Assembly: GCA_964467935.1 (NCBI GenBank)
Contig: CAYYKK010000006.1
Location: forward strand, 1 to 64,000
Reading direction: 5' to 3'
DNA: 64,000 nucleotides
DNA from: CAYYKK01 sp964467935
GTDB lineage: Bacteria > Myxococcota_A > Polyangia > Polyangiales > Polyangiaceae
A program made the translations under genes and the position numbers. Positions 9,254-18,439 of this stretch are shown here, in pieces (positions within the stretch are counted from its first letter, which is position 1; every line of letters begins with the position of its first letter). The notes under the pieces are model-generated. The model was not told the DNA's origin. It saw nothing but the letters and a program-made list of their open reading frames with translations, and made no database searches.

Positions 9254-10264
9254 TCAGGGGTCGAGGCCCTTCAGAAACGGAACGACGCCGTCCGCGACGG
9301 CGCGCGTGACGGGGCCGAGCGCGGGCGGGTTGAACCACGCGAACGGATCGAAGAGCCGTGACGGCAAGAGGCCCCGCCCGCCGCGGGAGCACTCGACGAG
9401 CAGGGACAGGGCGCCGTGCCGCTCGTGGAACCAGTCGAGCTCGAGGCCGCCGGCGGTGATCCCGCGGGACCATCGCGCGCACGACGCGACGTCGTAGGGG
9501 CGCGCGGGATCGCACGCGTGCGCGATGCGCGTCGCCCACGCCCGGTGCTCGCGCTCGTCGTGGATCGGACGAAGCGACGACGCCTTCGGGTAGAGCACGG
9601 CGCCGCCGTAGGAGTGGAGCGAGAGCGCCCTGTCCACCCGCAGCGGCGACACGAGGTGCGCGATGCCCTCGACCTCGGGCTCGCCTTGGGGTCGCGTGCC
9701 GGGCGAGAAGACCCACGACAACGCGCGCTGCACGACGCCGAGCTCACCCCACGCGGCGTCGAAGTTCCGGTTCAGATCGACGCCCCGCGCGTTGTGGCGG
9801 ACGAACCGCTTGCGACCGGCGCGCAGGTTGCGCTCGACGCGCCGAATGCCGTCCGGGTTCACGAGCGGGAGCAAGAGCACGCCACGCTCCGCGAGGTCCA
9901 CGTCGACGAGGCGCTCGCCGACGACGAGCGCCGTCTCGATGCCGATCCACTCGCCCGGGTGCACGCCCGCGAGCAGGACCGCGGTGCGCGACATCGACCC
10001 GGGCTCGAGCGATCTTCGTGACCCGAAGTGCAGGGCGAAGAGCGGCTCGCCCTCGGCGCTGCGCCCGTAGCAGACGAGGCGCGCGCCGCGCGCGACGAGG
10101 TGCCCGAGCGCGCCGAGGAGCTCTCCGTAGCCTCGATACGCGCCGAGCCCGCGGCTGCGCGTGATCGGCGCGAGCGGGCCGAGGTCGCTCCGTCGCGTCG
10201 CGATCTCGAGCGCCTGCCGCGGATCGACCTCCTTCGTGTCGTGGAGGACCGAGTGCATCGCCAT
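9254..10264 (-). CDS. M14 family zinc carboxypeptidase (MpaA-like)
   Basis: 336 residues. Zinc ligands appear as HPGEW (His and Glu) and the later His in LSLHSYGG. The substrate-binding motifs NPDGIRR and DLNRNF and the catalytic Glu of LLVECSRGG are all present, so it should be active. The pattern matches M14 enzymes such as the murein-peptide amidase MpaA, which cleaves gamma-D-Glu-Dap bonds. There is no signal peptide, consistent with a cytosolic recycling enzyme. TTG 10318 and ATG 10306 extend the frame. ATG 10264 is preferred because TAGGTT lies 7 nt before it. Confidence 0.85.
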   Translation of the reverse strand: MAMHSVLHDTKEVDPRQALEIATRRSDLGPLAPITRSRGLGAYRGYGELLGALGHLVARGARLVCYGRSAEGEPLFALHFGSRRSLEPGSMSRTAVLLAGVHPGEWIGIETALVVGERLVDVDLAERGVLLLPLVNPDGIRRVERNLRAGRKRFVRHNARGVDLNRNFDAAWGELGVVQRALSWVFSPGTRPQGEPEVEGIAHLVSPLRVDRALSLHSYGGAVLYPKASSLRPIHDEREHRAWATRIAHACDPARPYDVASCARWSRGITAGGLELDWFHERHGALSLLVECSRGGRGLLPSRLFDPFAWFNPPALGPVTRAVADGVVPFLKGLDP

Positions 10265-10323
10265 GGAGAGCAACCTAGTGCCGCGCGCGAGCGTCGTCGA
10301 TCCCATCCCGCCTCCCAACCTCG

Positions 10324-10352
10324 TTGTCGTCGGTCCTGCGCCCGACTAGCGT
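10324..10352 (+). promoter_or_regulatory. Promoter of the spermidine-synthase-like gene
   Basis: -35 TTGTCG (10324-10329), 17-nt spacer, -10 TAGCGT (10347-10352). The TTG start codon at 10361 follows after 8 nt. Confidence 0.45.
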
Positions 10353-10360
10353 GCGCCGCC

Positions 10361-12754
10361 TTGCCAGGTACTCCCCCCTCTCCGATCGCGCGTCCTCGGG
10401 CCGAGCTCTCGTTCGTGCTGGTCGCGGCGCTCTTTCTGCTCTCGGGCGCGACGGGGCTCCTCTACGAGGTCGCGTTCTCGAAGGTGCTGGCCACCATCTT
10501 CGGCGCCACCGCGTACGCAGTGAGCACCGTGCTGTCCGCCTTCATGGCCGGGCTCGCCCTCGGCGCCCACCTCGGCGGTCGCGTCGCGCCGCGGCTCGCG
10601 CGCCCCATCCTCGGCTACGGCGTGGCCGAGATCTCGGTGGGGGTGGTCTGCGCGGCGACCCCGTTCGCGTTCGACGCCCTCGCGGCGATCTACGTCGGCG
10701 TGGCGCGGAGCCACCCGGACTCGCTGGGTCTCCTCACCGCTCTGCGCGGCGGGCTCACGTTCGTCGTGATCCTCGTCCCGACGGCGTGCATGGGCGCGAC
10801 CTTGCCGATGCTCTCGCGCGTGGTCGCCGGGACGAAGGACAGCTCGAACGCCCTCGCGCGGCTCTACGCGATCAACACCCTCGGCGGCGCCGCCGGCTCG
10901 CTCGGCAGCGCCTACCTCATCCTCCCGCTGCTCGGCATTCGGGGCACCATGCACGCGGCGGCGGCGGTGAACGTCGCCATCGGCCTCGTCGCCCTCGCGC
11001 GGGGCGCGTCGTCGGGGCGCTCGGCGGTGAGCGCCGAGCCGCGCGCGAGCCGCGACGACGCCGACGAGCGGGTCGAGCGGGGCCTCTTGGTGTTCGCGCT
11101 CGCGTCCGGCTTCTTGGTCTTCGCGGCCGAGGTCGTCGAGACGCACCTCTTGACGCTGCTCATCGGCAACAGCGCCTACGCGTTCGGCCTGATGCTCGCG
11201 GTGTTCCTCGTGTGCCTCGGCGTCGGCGCGGCGCGGAGCCCGGCGTTCGCGCGAAGGCACGGCGCCGCAGCCCTCGGACGCGGCCTGCTCTACGCGTCGC
11301 TCACCCTGGCGCTCACGATGCCCCTCTGGGACCAGCTGCCGCGCTTCTTCGCGTTCGCCGGCAAGCACATCTCGTCGTGGGGTGGGCGCGAGGCGTGCCG
11401 CGCGGTCGCCGCCCTCGTCATCCTCGTGCTCCCGACGCTCTGGATGGGGACGACCTTCCCGCTGCTCCTCTCGAAGATCGCCGAGCGCAAAAGCGTCGCA
11501 CGCGCCGTCGGCGCGCTCACGGTCGCCAACACGCTCGGGACGATCGTGGGATCGATCGCCACCGGCTACCTCCTCTTGCCGATGCTCGGCTCGCAGCGGA
11601 CGCTCGTCGGCGTCGCGCTGGCGTTCGCTGCGTTCGGCGTCCTCGCGTACCTGCCCTCGGCGCCCGACGACGCCGCGTGGACGAAGGAGCGGCGACTCGC
11701 CATCGGCCTCGCGGCGGCGGCGAGCGGCGTCGCGCTGCTCTTGCCGCGCTGGGATCTCGCGCGCCTCACCAACGGCGCCAACGTCTACTTCACCTACGGT
11801 CCTCCCCCCGACTCCATCTCGTTCGTGCGCGAGGACGTGCACGGCGGCGTCACGACCGTCGTCAAGCGCGGCCCCCTGCAGACGCTCTACACGAACGGGA
11901 AGTTCCAGGGCGACGACGGCCACGAGATGCAGGCGCAGCGCCGCTTCGCCCACTACCCCGCGCTCTTCGTCCGCGAAGAGAAGCGCGCGCTCGTCATCGG
12001 TCTCGGGACGGGCACGACGCTCGGCACCATCACCGCCTACCCGTTCGAGCGCATCGACGTCGCGGAGATCTCGCCCGCGATCGTCGAGGCGTCGCGGATC
12101 TTCTACCGCGGGCCGAGCCGCGACTCGCTCGACGATCCGCGCGTGCACCTCTCGCTCAACGACGGACGCAACGTGCTCTTGGTCGCGTCCGAGCCGTACG
12201 ACCTCATCACGATCGAGCTCACGAGCGTGTGGTTCGCCGGCGCGAGCAACCTCTACTCCCGCGAGTTCTACGAGCTGACGAAGAGCCGCCTCTCCGAGGG
12301 CGGCGTCTTGCAGCAGTGGGTCCAGCTCCACCACATCCGTCCGCGCGAGCTCTCGGCGATCATCCGCACGCTCCGCGGCGTCTACGCCCACGTGGCGCTC
12401 TTCGAGGGTGGAGCCCAGGGCATCCTCGTCGCGAGCGAGGCGCCGCTCGTCGCTTCGAGGGCGCGGCTCGCGCGGCTCGAGGAGCGCCCGGCGATCCGCG
12501 CGACGCTCGATCACCCGCACCTCGCCGATCTGCTCGCGGAGATGATCGCCGCCGACGACGACCTCGACAGGCTGGTCGCCGACGTCGCGCGCTCCGACGG
12601 CGACGCGCCCATCTCGACCGACGACAACCTCTACCTCGAGTACGCGACGCCCAAGGGCAACGTGCTCGAGTACCAGAGCTCGCTCGCCGCCACCCTCGAT
12701 CTCCTGAACCGCTACCGCACACGCGCCCCCGCCGAGAAGCACCTCGGGCCCTGA
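10361..12754 (+). CDS. Polytopic membrane protein fused to a spermidine-synthase-like (aminopropyltransferase fold) domain
   Basis: 797 residues. The N-terminal ~460 residues hold about 12 hydrophobic segments of the fused MFS/spermidine synthase family (first SGATGLLYEVAFSKVL; repeated LYAINTLGGAAGS and TVANTLGTIVGS). The C-terminal ~300 residues form a SpeE-like Rossmann domain with the nucleotide loop VIGLGTGTTLG and the following DVAEIS. The aminopropyltransferase loop reads DDGHEMQAQ rather than the usual Y-H-E arrangement, so true spermidine synthesis is doubtful. Members of this fused family have no agreed function. The start is uncertain: TTG 10361 is the only start near the first TM segment and sits 8 nt after a -10. 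Confidence 0.82.
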   Translation: MPGTPPSPIARPRAELSFVLVAALFLLSGATGLLYEVAFSKVLATIFGATAYAVSTVLSAFMAGLALGAHLGGRVAPRLARPILGYGVAEISVGVVCAATPFAFDALAAIYVGVARSHPDSLGLLTALRGGLTFVVILVPTACMGATLPMLSRVVAGTKDSSNALARLYAINTLGGAAGSLGSAYLILPLLGIRGTMHAAAAVNVAIGLVALARGASSGRSAVSAEPRASRDDADERVERGLLVFALASGFLVFAAEVVETHLLTLLIGNSAYAFGLMLAVFLVCLGVGAARSPAFARRHGAAALGRGLLYASLTLALTMPLWDQLPRFFAFAGKHISSWGGREACRAVAALVILVLPTLWMGTTFPLLLSKIAERKSVARAVGALTVANTLGTIVGSIATGYLLLPMLGSQRTLVGVALAFAAFGVLAYLPSAPDDAAWTKERRLAIGLAAAASGVALLLPRWDLARLTNGANVYFTYGPPPDSISFVREDVHGGVTTVVKRGPLQTLYTNGKFQGDDGHEMQAQRRFAHYPALFVREEKRALVIGLGTGTTLGTITAYPFERIDVAEISPAIVEASRIFYRGPSRDSLDDPRVHLSLNDGRNVLLVASEPYDLITIELTSVWFAGASNLYSREFYELTKSRLSEGGVLQQWVQLHHIRPRELSAIIRTLRGVYAHVALFEGGAQGILVASEAPLVASRARLARLEERPAIRATLDHPHLADLLAEMIAADDDLDRLVADVARSDGDAPISTDDNLYLEYATPKGNVLEYQSSLAATLDLLNRYRTRAPAEKHLGP

Positions 12755-12778
12755 GTCGCGGTTCGCGATCGAGGGCCC
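12746..12778 (+). terminator. Hairpin overlapping the stop codon of the spermidine-synthase-like gene
   Basis: GGGCCCT (12746-12752) pairs with AGGGCCC (12772-12778). An inner 5-bp stem TCGCG/CGCGA has a GTT loop. There is no clear T-tract. It lies between convergent genes, so it may stop transcription from the left. Confidence 0.35.
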
Positions 12779-12809
12779 GTCGGCACGCGCGTTCGACCCG
12801 GCGACGCGC

Positions 12810-13574
12810 TTACTTCTTCGACTTCGGAGCGACCTGCACGCCGGGCGTGTCGTCGTCCTGCGACTTCGGCGGCGGAGGCTTCACGTCTTTGATGACGTTG
12901 CCCTCCGGCGTGAAGGGCTGTGCCTTCGCGATCTCGACCTTCGGCGGGTGCTTGAGTCGCTCGCGCTCCTCGGCCGAGAGCACGGTGAGGACCATCCCGC
13001 CCTCGAAGTCGTTCGCGCCGAACGGGCGGCCGTTGACCTCCGCGACGTGGAACTCGGTGCGCCGGTTCTCTGCCCGACCGGCCGGGATGTTGTTCGGCGC
13101 GATCGGCTTCTTCTTCCCGAAGCCCACCGCGATGAGCCTCAGGTTGTCGACGCCACGATCGACGAGCCAATCGCACACCGCGAGGCTGCGCTTCGCGCTG
13201 AGCTCCTGGTTGTACTCGTCGCTCGCCGTCGAGTCGGTGTGCCCCTCGATGCGCAGGCGCGTGATGTCGGGCCGATCCTGGAGGAACTTGAGCAGCTTCT
13301 CCAAGACGGGATCGCTCTCGGGCCGGATCGTGGCGCGGTCGACGCCGAAGACGATCTTGCCCTCGATGTACACCCGCGAGTCTCCGCTCTGCGGGTTCCA
13401 CACCGCGTTCGGATCGAACCAAGCCGGCACCGGGGCGCGGCTCGCCGGATCCGGGACCGGGTTGGGCGGGAGGTGGTTGTCGTGGCAGCCAGCGCTGAGG
13501 GGCAGCGTGACGGCCGCGAGCGCGGCGGCGACCCGAGGGCCGACGATGGGGCGATGCTTGCGAGTCGGATCCAT
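12810..13574 (-). CDS. OmpA-family peptidoglycan-binding lipoprotein
   Basis: 254 residues. A lipoprotein signal ends in LPLSAGC. An OmpA C-terminal-like domain follows at ~60-185 with the peptidoglycan (DAP) binding signature RIEGHTDSTASDEYN, the LSAKRSLAV helix, and the closing AENRRTEFH. A ~70-residue charged tail rich in Pro, Lys and Asp follows and is not part of the domain. The protein probably anchors the outer membrane to peptidoglycan, Pal-like. An in-frame ATG at 13598 would add eight residues; 13574 gives a more normal signal peptide. Confidence 0.88.
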   Translation of the reverse strand: MDPTRKHRPIVGPRVAAALAAVTLPLSAGCHDNHLPPNPVPDPASRAPVPAWFDPNAVWNPQSGDSRVYIEGKIVFGVDRATIRPESDPVLEKLLKFLQDRPDITRLRIEGHTDSTASDEYNQELSAKRSLAVCDWLVDRGVDNLRLIAVGFGKKKPIAPNNIPAGRAENRRTEFHVAEVNGRPFGANDFEGGMVLTVLSAEERERLKHPPKVEIAKAQPFTPEGNVIKDVKPPPPKSQDDDTPGVQVAPKSKK

Positions 13575-13693
13575 CCGTGTGAGGCGATCGTGGCGCATAT
13601 CTTCGCCCCGCGGTAGTTTTTGGGGAGCGGGGCGCGGCGGGGCGCGCTCGGTTCCCCTTGAAGCCGCGACGAATCTCGGGCGAGGATGGCGAT

Positions 13694-13954
13694 ATGTTGG
13701 TGGTTTTCGAGGTGTACTTCGCGCCGGGCTCGGACCCGAGCACCCTGCTCAGCGCCGAGGTGAAGCGCGAGACGAAGGCACAGATGATGACCTTCGCCGA
13801 GGCGGAGGCCGTCGGCTTCGGCGGGCTGCCTACCCCCGCGAGCCGCGGCGAGGCGCGCCTCATCGCGGTCTCGAAGCCCGACGCCGCGTGGATCAACCGC
13901 GTCCTCGAGACGAGCGAGATCGTGGCCGGTTTTCGGGTCCACGAGGTCGGCTGA
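13694..13954 (+). CDS. Small conserved-looking hypothetical protein
   Basis: 86 residues starting MLVVFEVYFAPGSDP. It looks like one small alpha/beta domain, with no TM helix, no cysteine and no family I can name. GAGG lies ~8 nt before ATG 13694; the TTG at 13658 is a weaker upstream start. It ends 19 nt before larE on the same strand and may be co-transcribed with it. Confidence 0.6.
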   Translation: MLVVFEVYFAPGSDPSTLLSAEVKRETKAQMMTFAEAEAVGFGGLPTPASRGEARLIAVSKPDAAWINRVLETSEIVAGFRVHEVG

Positions 13955-13973
13955 CGCGCGCCGAGATCGCCCG

Positions 13974-14915
13974 ATGAGCGCCGCGCAACCGCTCGAGACC
14001 GCCGTCGACGTCGACGTCGATCGCAAGCTCGGGGAGCTCGAGGCGCTCCTGCGATCGCTCGGGAGCGCGCTCGTCTGCTACTCGGGTGGCGTCGACAGCG
14101 CCTTCGTCCTCGCCGCGGCGCACCGCGCGCTGGGATCGCGCGCCATCGGGCTCACCGCCGTCTCACCGAGCCTCGCGCCCTCCGAGCTCGACGACGCCGT
14201 CCTGGTCGCCAAGCGCATCGGCGCCGAGCACCGCATCGTCGAGTCGCGCGAGATCGACGATCCCGACTACCAGCGAAACGGCCCCGATCGCTGCTTCCAC
14301 TGCAAGAGCGAGCTCTACCGGATCGCCGCCGACAAGAGGCTCGCGTGGGATCTCGCGCACGTGCTGAACGGCACCAACGCCGACGATCTCGGCGACTACA
14401 GGCCCGGGCTCGAGGCCGCTTCGCGCGCCGGCGTGCGCAGTCCGCTGGTCGAGCTCGGGTTCGACAAGGCGATGGTCCGGGCGGGCGCGAAGCGCTACGG
14501 CCTCGGCGTTTGGGACAAGCCCGCCGCCGCGTGCCTCTCGAGCCGCATCCCCTTCGGGACGAGCGTCACGCGCGAGCGGCTCGCGCGCATCGCGACCTTC
14601 GAAGCGTCGCTCCGTGCGCTCGGCTTCCGGCAAGTGCGGGTCCGCTACCACGAGCTCGGCGCGCCCGGCCCCTCGAACGACGACGGCGCGATCGCGAAGG
14701 CGATCCCCTCCGCCACGGCCTCCGAGAAGGCCATGGCCCGCATCGAGCTCGGCGCCTCGGAGCTCCTGCGCGCCGCCGAGCCCGCCGTCCGCGACGACAT
14801 CGTCCGCGCGGGGCGCGACGCGGGCTTTCTCTACGTCACCCTCGATCTCGGCGGCTACCGGATGGGGAGCCACAACGAGGCGCTCACGAAGCGCTCGCTC
14901 CCGGTCCTCGGCTGA
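13974..14915 (+). CDS. larE: ATP-dependent sacrificial sulfur transferase LarE-like protein
   Basis: 313 residues of the PP-loop superfamily. The ATP pyrophosphatase loop SGGVDS is at residues 37-42. The family motif RCFHCKSELY and the segment KPAAACLSSRIPFGT follow; in LarE the latter carries the cysteine that donates sulfur (or binds a cluster). LarE thiolates the pyridinium dicarboxylate precursor of the nickel-pincer nucleotide cofactor of lactate racemase. No larA, larB or larC is visible nearby, so the partner enzyme is elsewhere or the role differs. It starts 19 nt after the small upstream gene. Confidence 0.88.
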   Translation: MSAAQPLETAVDVDVDRKLGELEALLRSLGSALVCYSGGVDSAFVLAAAHRALGSRAIGLTAVSPSLAPSELDDAVLVAKRIGAEHRIVESREIDDPDYQRNGPDRCFHCKSELYRIAADKRLAWDLAHVLNGTNADDLGDYRPGLEAASRAGVRSPLVELGFDKAMVRAGAKRYGLGVWDKPAAACLSSRIPFGTSVTRERLARIATFEASLRALGFRQVRVRYHELGAPGPSNDDGAIAKAIPSATASEKAMARIELGASELLRAAEPAVRDDIVRAGRDAGFLYVTLDLGGYRMGSHNEALTKRSLPVLG

Positions 14916-14997
14916 CGAGGCGCCGTCGCGTCGCATCCCGTCGCGGTGCTTCGTGGCGAGGGTGCTTCGGCGCGAGGGCGCGCGGGGCGAGCAGGTT

Positions 14998-15441
14998 TCA
15001 GCGCGCGGGTGCCGCCCCTGAGAACGCCCAGGAGAGCTTGCTCTTGCGATCGTCCGTCTCGCCTTCGAACGTGAAGTTCCACGTGCCCGAGACGGCGTAG
15101 AGCTTCCCCTCGAGCATCCGCGCGGCCCCCGCCTTCACGCGGCACGGCGCGATCGATCTCAGCGCGAACGTTCCGCCCTCCGCATCGCGCGCCGGCGAGA
15201 GGTGCACCGTGCAGTCGCCGAGCTCGATCTTCTTGCCGTCCCCGTCGTCGAACACGTCGAACGCGTCACCGCACGGCTCGGTGCCGGGATCGCCTCGCCC
15301 CGCGGCGGGCCTCGCCACGACCACGCACGTGCCCGCGTGGTGCCCATTCGGATCGAGCTTCGGTTTGCACGAAGGCGCGAGCGCGCACGCCACGAAAAGA
15401 GCGCCGACGACGCTCGCACCCGCACGACGCGCGGCGTTCAC
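14998..15441 (-). CDS. Small lipoprotein, function unknown, translationally coupled to lipase-like gene
   Basis: 147 residues beginning with a GTG start that gives a lipoprotein signal (VVGALFVACALAPSC). The GTG (15441-15439) overlaps the TGA of the upstream 679-residue lipoprotein in a GTGA junction, which decides the start. The mature part holds several cysteines (TCVVV, EPCGD, GDCTVH, APCRV), suggesting disulfides, and looks beta-rich. I recognise no family. Coupling suggests a partner role for the lipase-like protein. Confidence 0.72.
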   Translation of the reverse strand: MNAARRAGASVVGALFVACALAPSCKPKLDPNGHHAGTCVVVARPAAGRGDPGTEPCGDAFDVFDDGDGKKIELGDCTVHLSPARDAEGGTFALRSIAPCRVKAGAARMLEGKLYAVSGTWNFTFEGETDDRKSKLSWAFSGAAPAR

Positions 15442-17477
15442 TCGCAGGGCGCGGTCCAAGGCTTGGTCGGCGGCGGCACCCTCGCCTTGCCCGTCTTCAC
15501 GAACGAGTCCCAGAAGCACGCGTATTGGTGCTTCACGCCGTCGTGGTGCGAGTAGATCGCGTGACCGTCATAGTCGCCGTCGGGATCGAACTGCGCGACG
15601 ACGCCGGTGTACGGCGTCCCGTTCATCGACGTCATCTCTTGCTCGACCGTGTACGGCAACGACCCGCCGAGCCCCTCGAGCGTGAGCGCGTCCTGCATCG
15701 ACTGCCACACGACGTCGCCCGCTTGCTTGTGGCGGTACGCGATCGCGACCGCGTCGTACGTCGCCTCGGCGAAGTACGAGTCGTGCGTCCCGACCGGGCG
15801 GTACACGGAGCGCACGGGGTGCCCCGGGAGCGGATCGTAGGCGATGTGTCGCATGTAGATGATCGGGTCGGCCGGCTCGAGCGCGGCCGCACCGATCCCG
15901 AGCACCGGGTGCATGAAGTTGAGGTCCGGCGTGTCGGTCGCCAAGACCAGCTTCAAGAGCCCGGGGAACGCGCCGTTCTGGAGCGGCGTCTCGAAGATGA
16001 AGTGCGTCCAGAAGCCGCCGCCGCCCGTCGGCACCACGGCCTTCACGCTGGGCTCGGTCGCCCCGATGATGTTCGTGTACATGCCGCCCATCGACTGCCC
16101 CGTGAGCAGCACGAGCGAGGGATCGAACTTGATCATCGTCTCCCCCGGTGGGAGCGTCGGCCCCGCCTTCGCGGGCGACGTCGAGCCCATGCACGCGCCG
16201 AGCAGCGCGGGATCGACCTGTAGCTTCTTCACCGCCTCCATGAAGAGGCGCTGCTCGAGCGTCCCTTGCCGGAACGTGTCGCGCATGGCGGCGAGGTTGT
16301 TCGGGTTGAGGTACGCCGTCTCCGCGGCGCCCGGCAGCCGCTCGGGGTTCACCGGCATGGCGCTTCCCGCGACGGCGATCCCCTTCGACGTGATCGGGAA
16401 CGCGGGCCCGATCGGATCGCCCGGAAGGTTCGTCGTGTCGCTCACGGGGCGCACCGCCGCGACCGAGTAGCCGCCCGATCCGTGGATGTTGAACATGATC
16501 GGGTAGCCCGCGGCCGGCATCGGCGTCTTCGGCACCAGGAGGATGATCGGCGCCTTCTCGTCGCGCTGCTTCTTCGGTAGGCCGTCGGGGCCGATGTCGA
16601 ACGTCCCGAGCGTGTCGAAGGGCGGCGTGCCCTCCTGGAACTGCGGGTACGTGACCGAGCCCTTGAGGTAACAGAACTCGGCGTACTGATCGTTCGGATC
16701 GGTCACGAGCGCGAGGTCGTCGACGGTGATGTCGTAGGCGTCGACGACCTTCGTCCCGAGATCGGCCGTCGCCTGCGCGGTCTTCGCAGTCGTAAACACG
16801 GTTGCAGCTGCAACTTGCCCTTTGTCGACCCCGGACGCGGCGAGCTGGTCCCAGAGGAGGCCGTAGAGGGCGGTCGCCTTCGCGCTCATGCCGGTGGTGG
16901 TCATGGGCTCGAGCGGCTTGCCGGCGGCGTCGTTCGCCGAGCGCATCACGACGACCGCGTAGGTGGTGCCCGGCCGGAGCACGAAGCCGGGGCGCGGCGC
17001 GATCGAGAGGACGTTGTCCGGCACGTAGATGTCCTTCGTCGGCGTGTCGGCGACCGTGGGCACCTGCTTGCCCTTCTCGGGCGAGGCGGGATCGACGTCG
17101 ATGAAGAGGATGGGCGCGTCGAGCGTCGCCGGGATCACGTCCGTCTTCACGCGCTTCGCGATGGGCTTCGTGAACTCGAAGTGCGCGACGGGGATGACGG
17201 GGAAGCCGAGCTCTTCGCTCGCGTTGCGCAGGAGGCCGTCGAGGATGACGACCTTCTGCGGATTCGGGAATCCCTTGAGATCGGGGTGCCCGGCGTCGTC
17301 GAGCCGCAGATCGCTCGGGTACGGGACGTCGTAGAAGTGGGCGGGATCCTCGAGGTTCGCGTTGAAGTCGAGGACGAGCGCGGCGCCCTTCTCGACCGGC
17401 GCCGTGGTGTCGGAGCCACCGCACGACGAGGCGAGGAGGGGCGCGCAAGCGAGGAGAAGGAACGAGCGGCGGATCAT
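15438..17477 (-). CDS. Lipase-like alpha/beta-hydrolase lipoprotein (bacterial virulence-factor-lipase-like N-terminus)
   Basis: 679 residues with a lipoprotein signal (LLACAPLLASSC). The N-terminal half has the motif YDVPYPSDLRLDD, close to the N-terminal domain of large Vibrio/Pseudomonas extracellular lipases. A Big-like region with KPIAKRV and LRPGTTYAV follows. The alpha/beta-hydrolase half has the oxyanion segment NIHGSGG and the nucleophile elbow GQSMGG. Asp and His candidates lie near the C-terminus (GTHDSYF, DGHAIYSHHDG). A second homologue is at 50938. It is probably a surface esterase/lipase; the substrate is unknown. Confidence 0.75.
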   Translation of the reverse strand: MIRRSFLLLACAPLLASSCGGSDTTAPVEKGAALVLDFNANLEDPAHFYDVPYPSDLRLDDAGHPDLKGFPNPQKVVILDGLLRNASEELGFPVIPVAHFEFTKPIAKRVKTDVIPATLDAPILFIDVDPASPEKGKQVPTVADTPTKDIYVPDNVLSIAPRPGFVLRPGTTYAVVVMRSANDAAGKPLEPMTTTGMSAKATALYGLLWDQLAASGVDKGQVAAATVFTTAKTAQATADLGTKVVDAYDITVDDLALVTDPNDQYAEFCYLKGSVTYPQFQEGTPPFDTLGTFDIGPDGLPKKQRDEKAPIILLVPKTPMPAAGYPIMFNIHGSGGYSVAAVRPVSDTTNLPGDPIGPAFPITSKGIAVAGSAMPVNPERLPGAAETAYLNPNNLAAMRDTFRQGTLEQRLFMEAVKKLQVDPALLGACMGSTSPAKAGPTLPPGETMIKFDPSLVLLTGQSMGGMYTNIIGATEPSVKAVVPTGGGGFWTHFIFETPLQNGAFPGLLKLVLATDTPDLNFMHPVLGIGAAALEPADPIIYMRHIAYDPLPGHPVRSVYRPVGTHDSYFAEATYDAVAIAYRHKQAGDVVWQSMQDALTLEGLGGSLPYTVEQEMTSMNGTPYTGVVAQFDPDGDYDGHAIYSHHDGVKHQYACFWDSFVKTGKARVPPPTKPWTAPCE

Positions 17478-17532
17478 CCCGCTCAGTATCGCGCTTCCAT
17501 GAGAGTCTACGGAAGCACGAAGCGCGAGCGGC

Positions 17533-18363
17533 TCAGGGACGACCCGTGAGCGGACCGGAGCGCTCGCGGATCTTCTCGAGCACGATGACGGCGGTCTCCT
17601 CGATCGCGCGACCGGTGACGTCGACGACCGGCCAGCCGTTCTCGCGGAAGAGGTTCTCGGCGTAGTCGAGCTCTTCGCGCACGTGCTCGCGCATGCCGTA
17701 GTTCGTCTCGCTCGGCATGCCGAGCTGCTTCAAGCGGGCCTGGCGGATCTCGCAGAGCTGGTCGATGCCGATGGTGAGGCCCATCACGCGGTCGCTCGGC
17801 GCCTCGCGCAGCTCGTACGGGAGCGACACGCCGAGCACGAGCGGCAGGTTCGCGACCTTCAGGCCCCGCTGCGCGAGGATGAGCGAGAGCGGGGTCTTCG
17901 ACGTGCGCGACACGCCCACGAGGATGAGGTCGGCCTTCTTGAAGTTGCGCGGGTCCTTGCCGTCGTCGCTCTTCACCGCGAACTCGACCGACTCGATCCG
18001 GCGGAAGTACTCGTCGGAGAGCGGCAACATCGCGCTCGGCATGTTGATCGGCTCGCGATCGAGGAACGTCCCGAGCTTGCCGATGAGCGAGCCGATGACG
18101 TCGATCGCCTCCACCTTGAGCTCGGCCGTCATCTGGTGGACGAACTCGCGGAGCTCCGGGCTGACGACCGTGAAGACGAGGAGCGCGCCCTCCTTGGCCG
18201 ATCGCTCGAGCACGCCGCGCGCGACCTCCTGGGTGCGCACCCGCGTGTGGAGCCTGATCTGAGCGCCGGACTTCGGGAACTGGAGCAGCGCAGCCCGCAC
18301 GACCTTCTCGGCGGTCTCGCCGGTCGAGTCGCTGAGCACGTCGATGTACCTCACGTCGTCCAC
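17533..18363 (-). CDS. ppsR: PpsR / PPDK regulatory protein (bifunctional kinase-pyrophosphorylase)
   Basis: 276 residues covering the complete family. It opens with VLSDSTGETAE, and the P-loop-like GVSRTSKTPLS (~149-159) is the nucleotide-binding signature. The characteristic C-terminal segment SETNYG...ELDYAENLF then WPVVDVTGRAIEETA follows. The enzyme phosphorylates a Thr on PEP synthase or pyruvate phosphate dikinase with ADP and reverses this with phosphate, switching gluconeogenic flux. Neither target gene is in the window. The start is GTG 18363; TAGGAT lies 12 nt upstream. Confidence 0.93.
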   Translation of the reverse strand: MDDVRYIDVLSDSTGETAEKVVRAALLQFPKSGAQIRLHTRVRTQEVARGVLERSAKEGALLVFTVVSPELREFVHQMTAELKVEAIDVIGSLIGKLGTFLDREPINMPSAMLPLSDEYFRRIESVEFAVKSDDGKDPRNFKKADLILVGVSRTSKTPLSLILAQRGLKVANLPLVLGVSLPYELREAPSDRVMGLTIGIDQLCEIRQARLKQLGMPSETNYGMREHVREELDYAENLFRENGWPVVDVTGRAIEETAVIVLEKIRERSGPLTGRP

Positions 18364-18439
18364 GATCGTTCTCCCATCCTAGCAATGCCCGCGCGGCCGC
18401 TCGCGCTCGGGGGACACCATCATGCGGCGATCGGGCTCA

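Noticed and set aside
10346..12742. 798-codon minus-strand open frame
   Set aside because: It is an Arg/Glu/Asp-rich reverse reading of the spermidine-synthase-like gene, with no hydrophobic or catalytic pattern.
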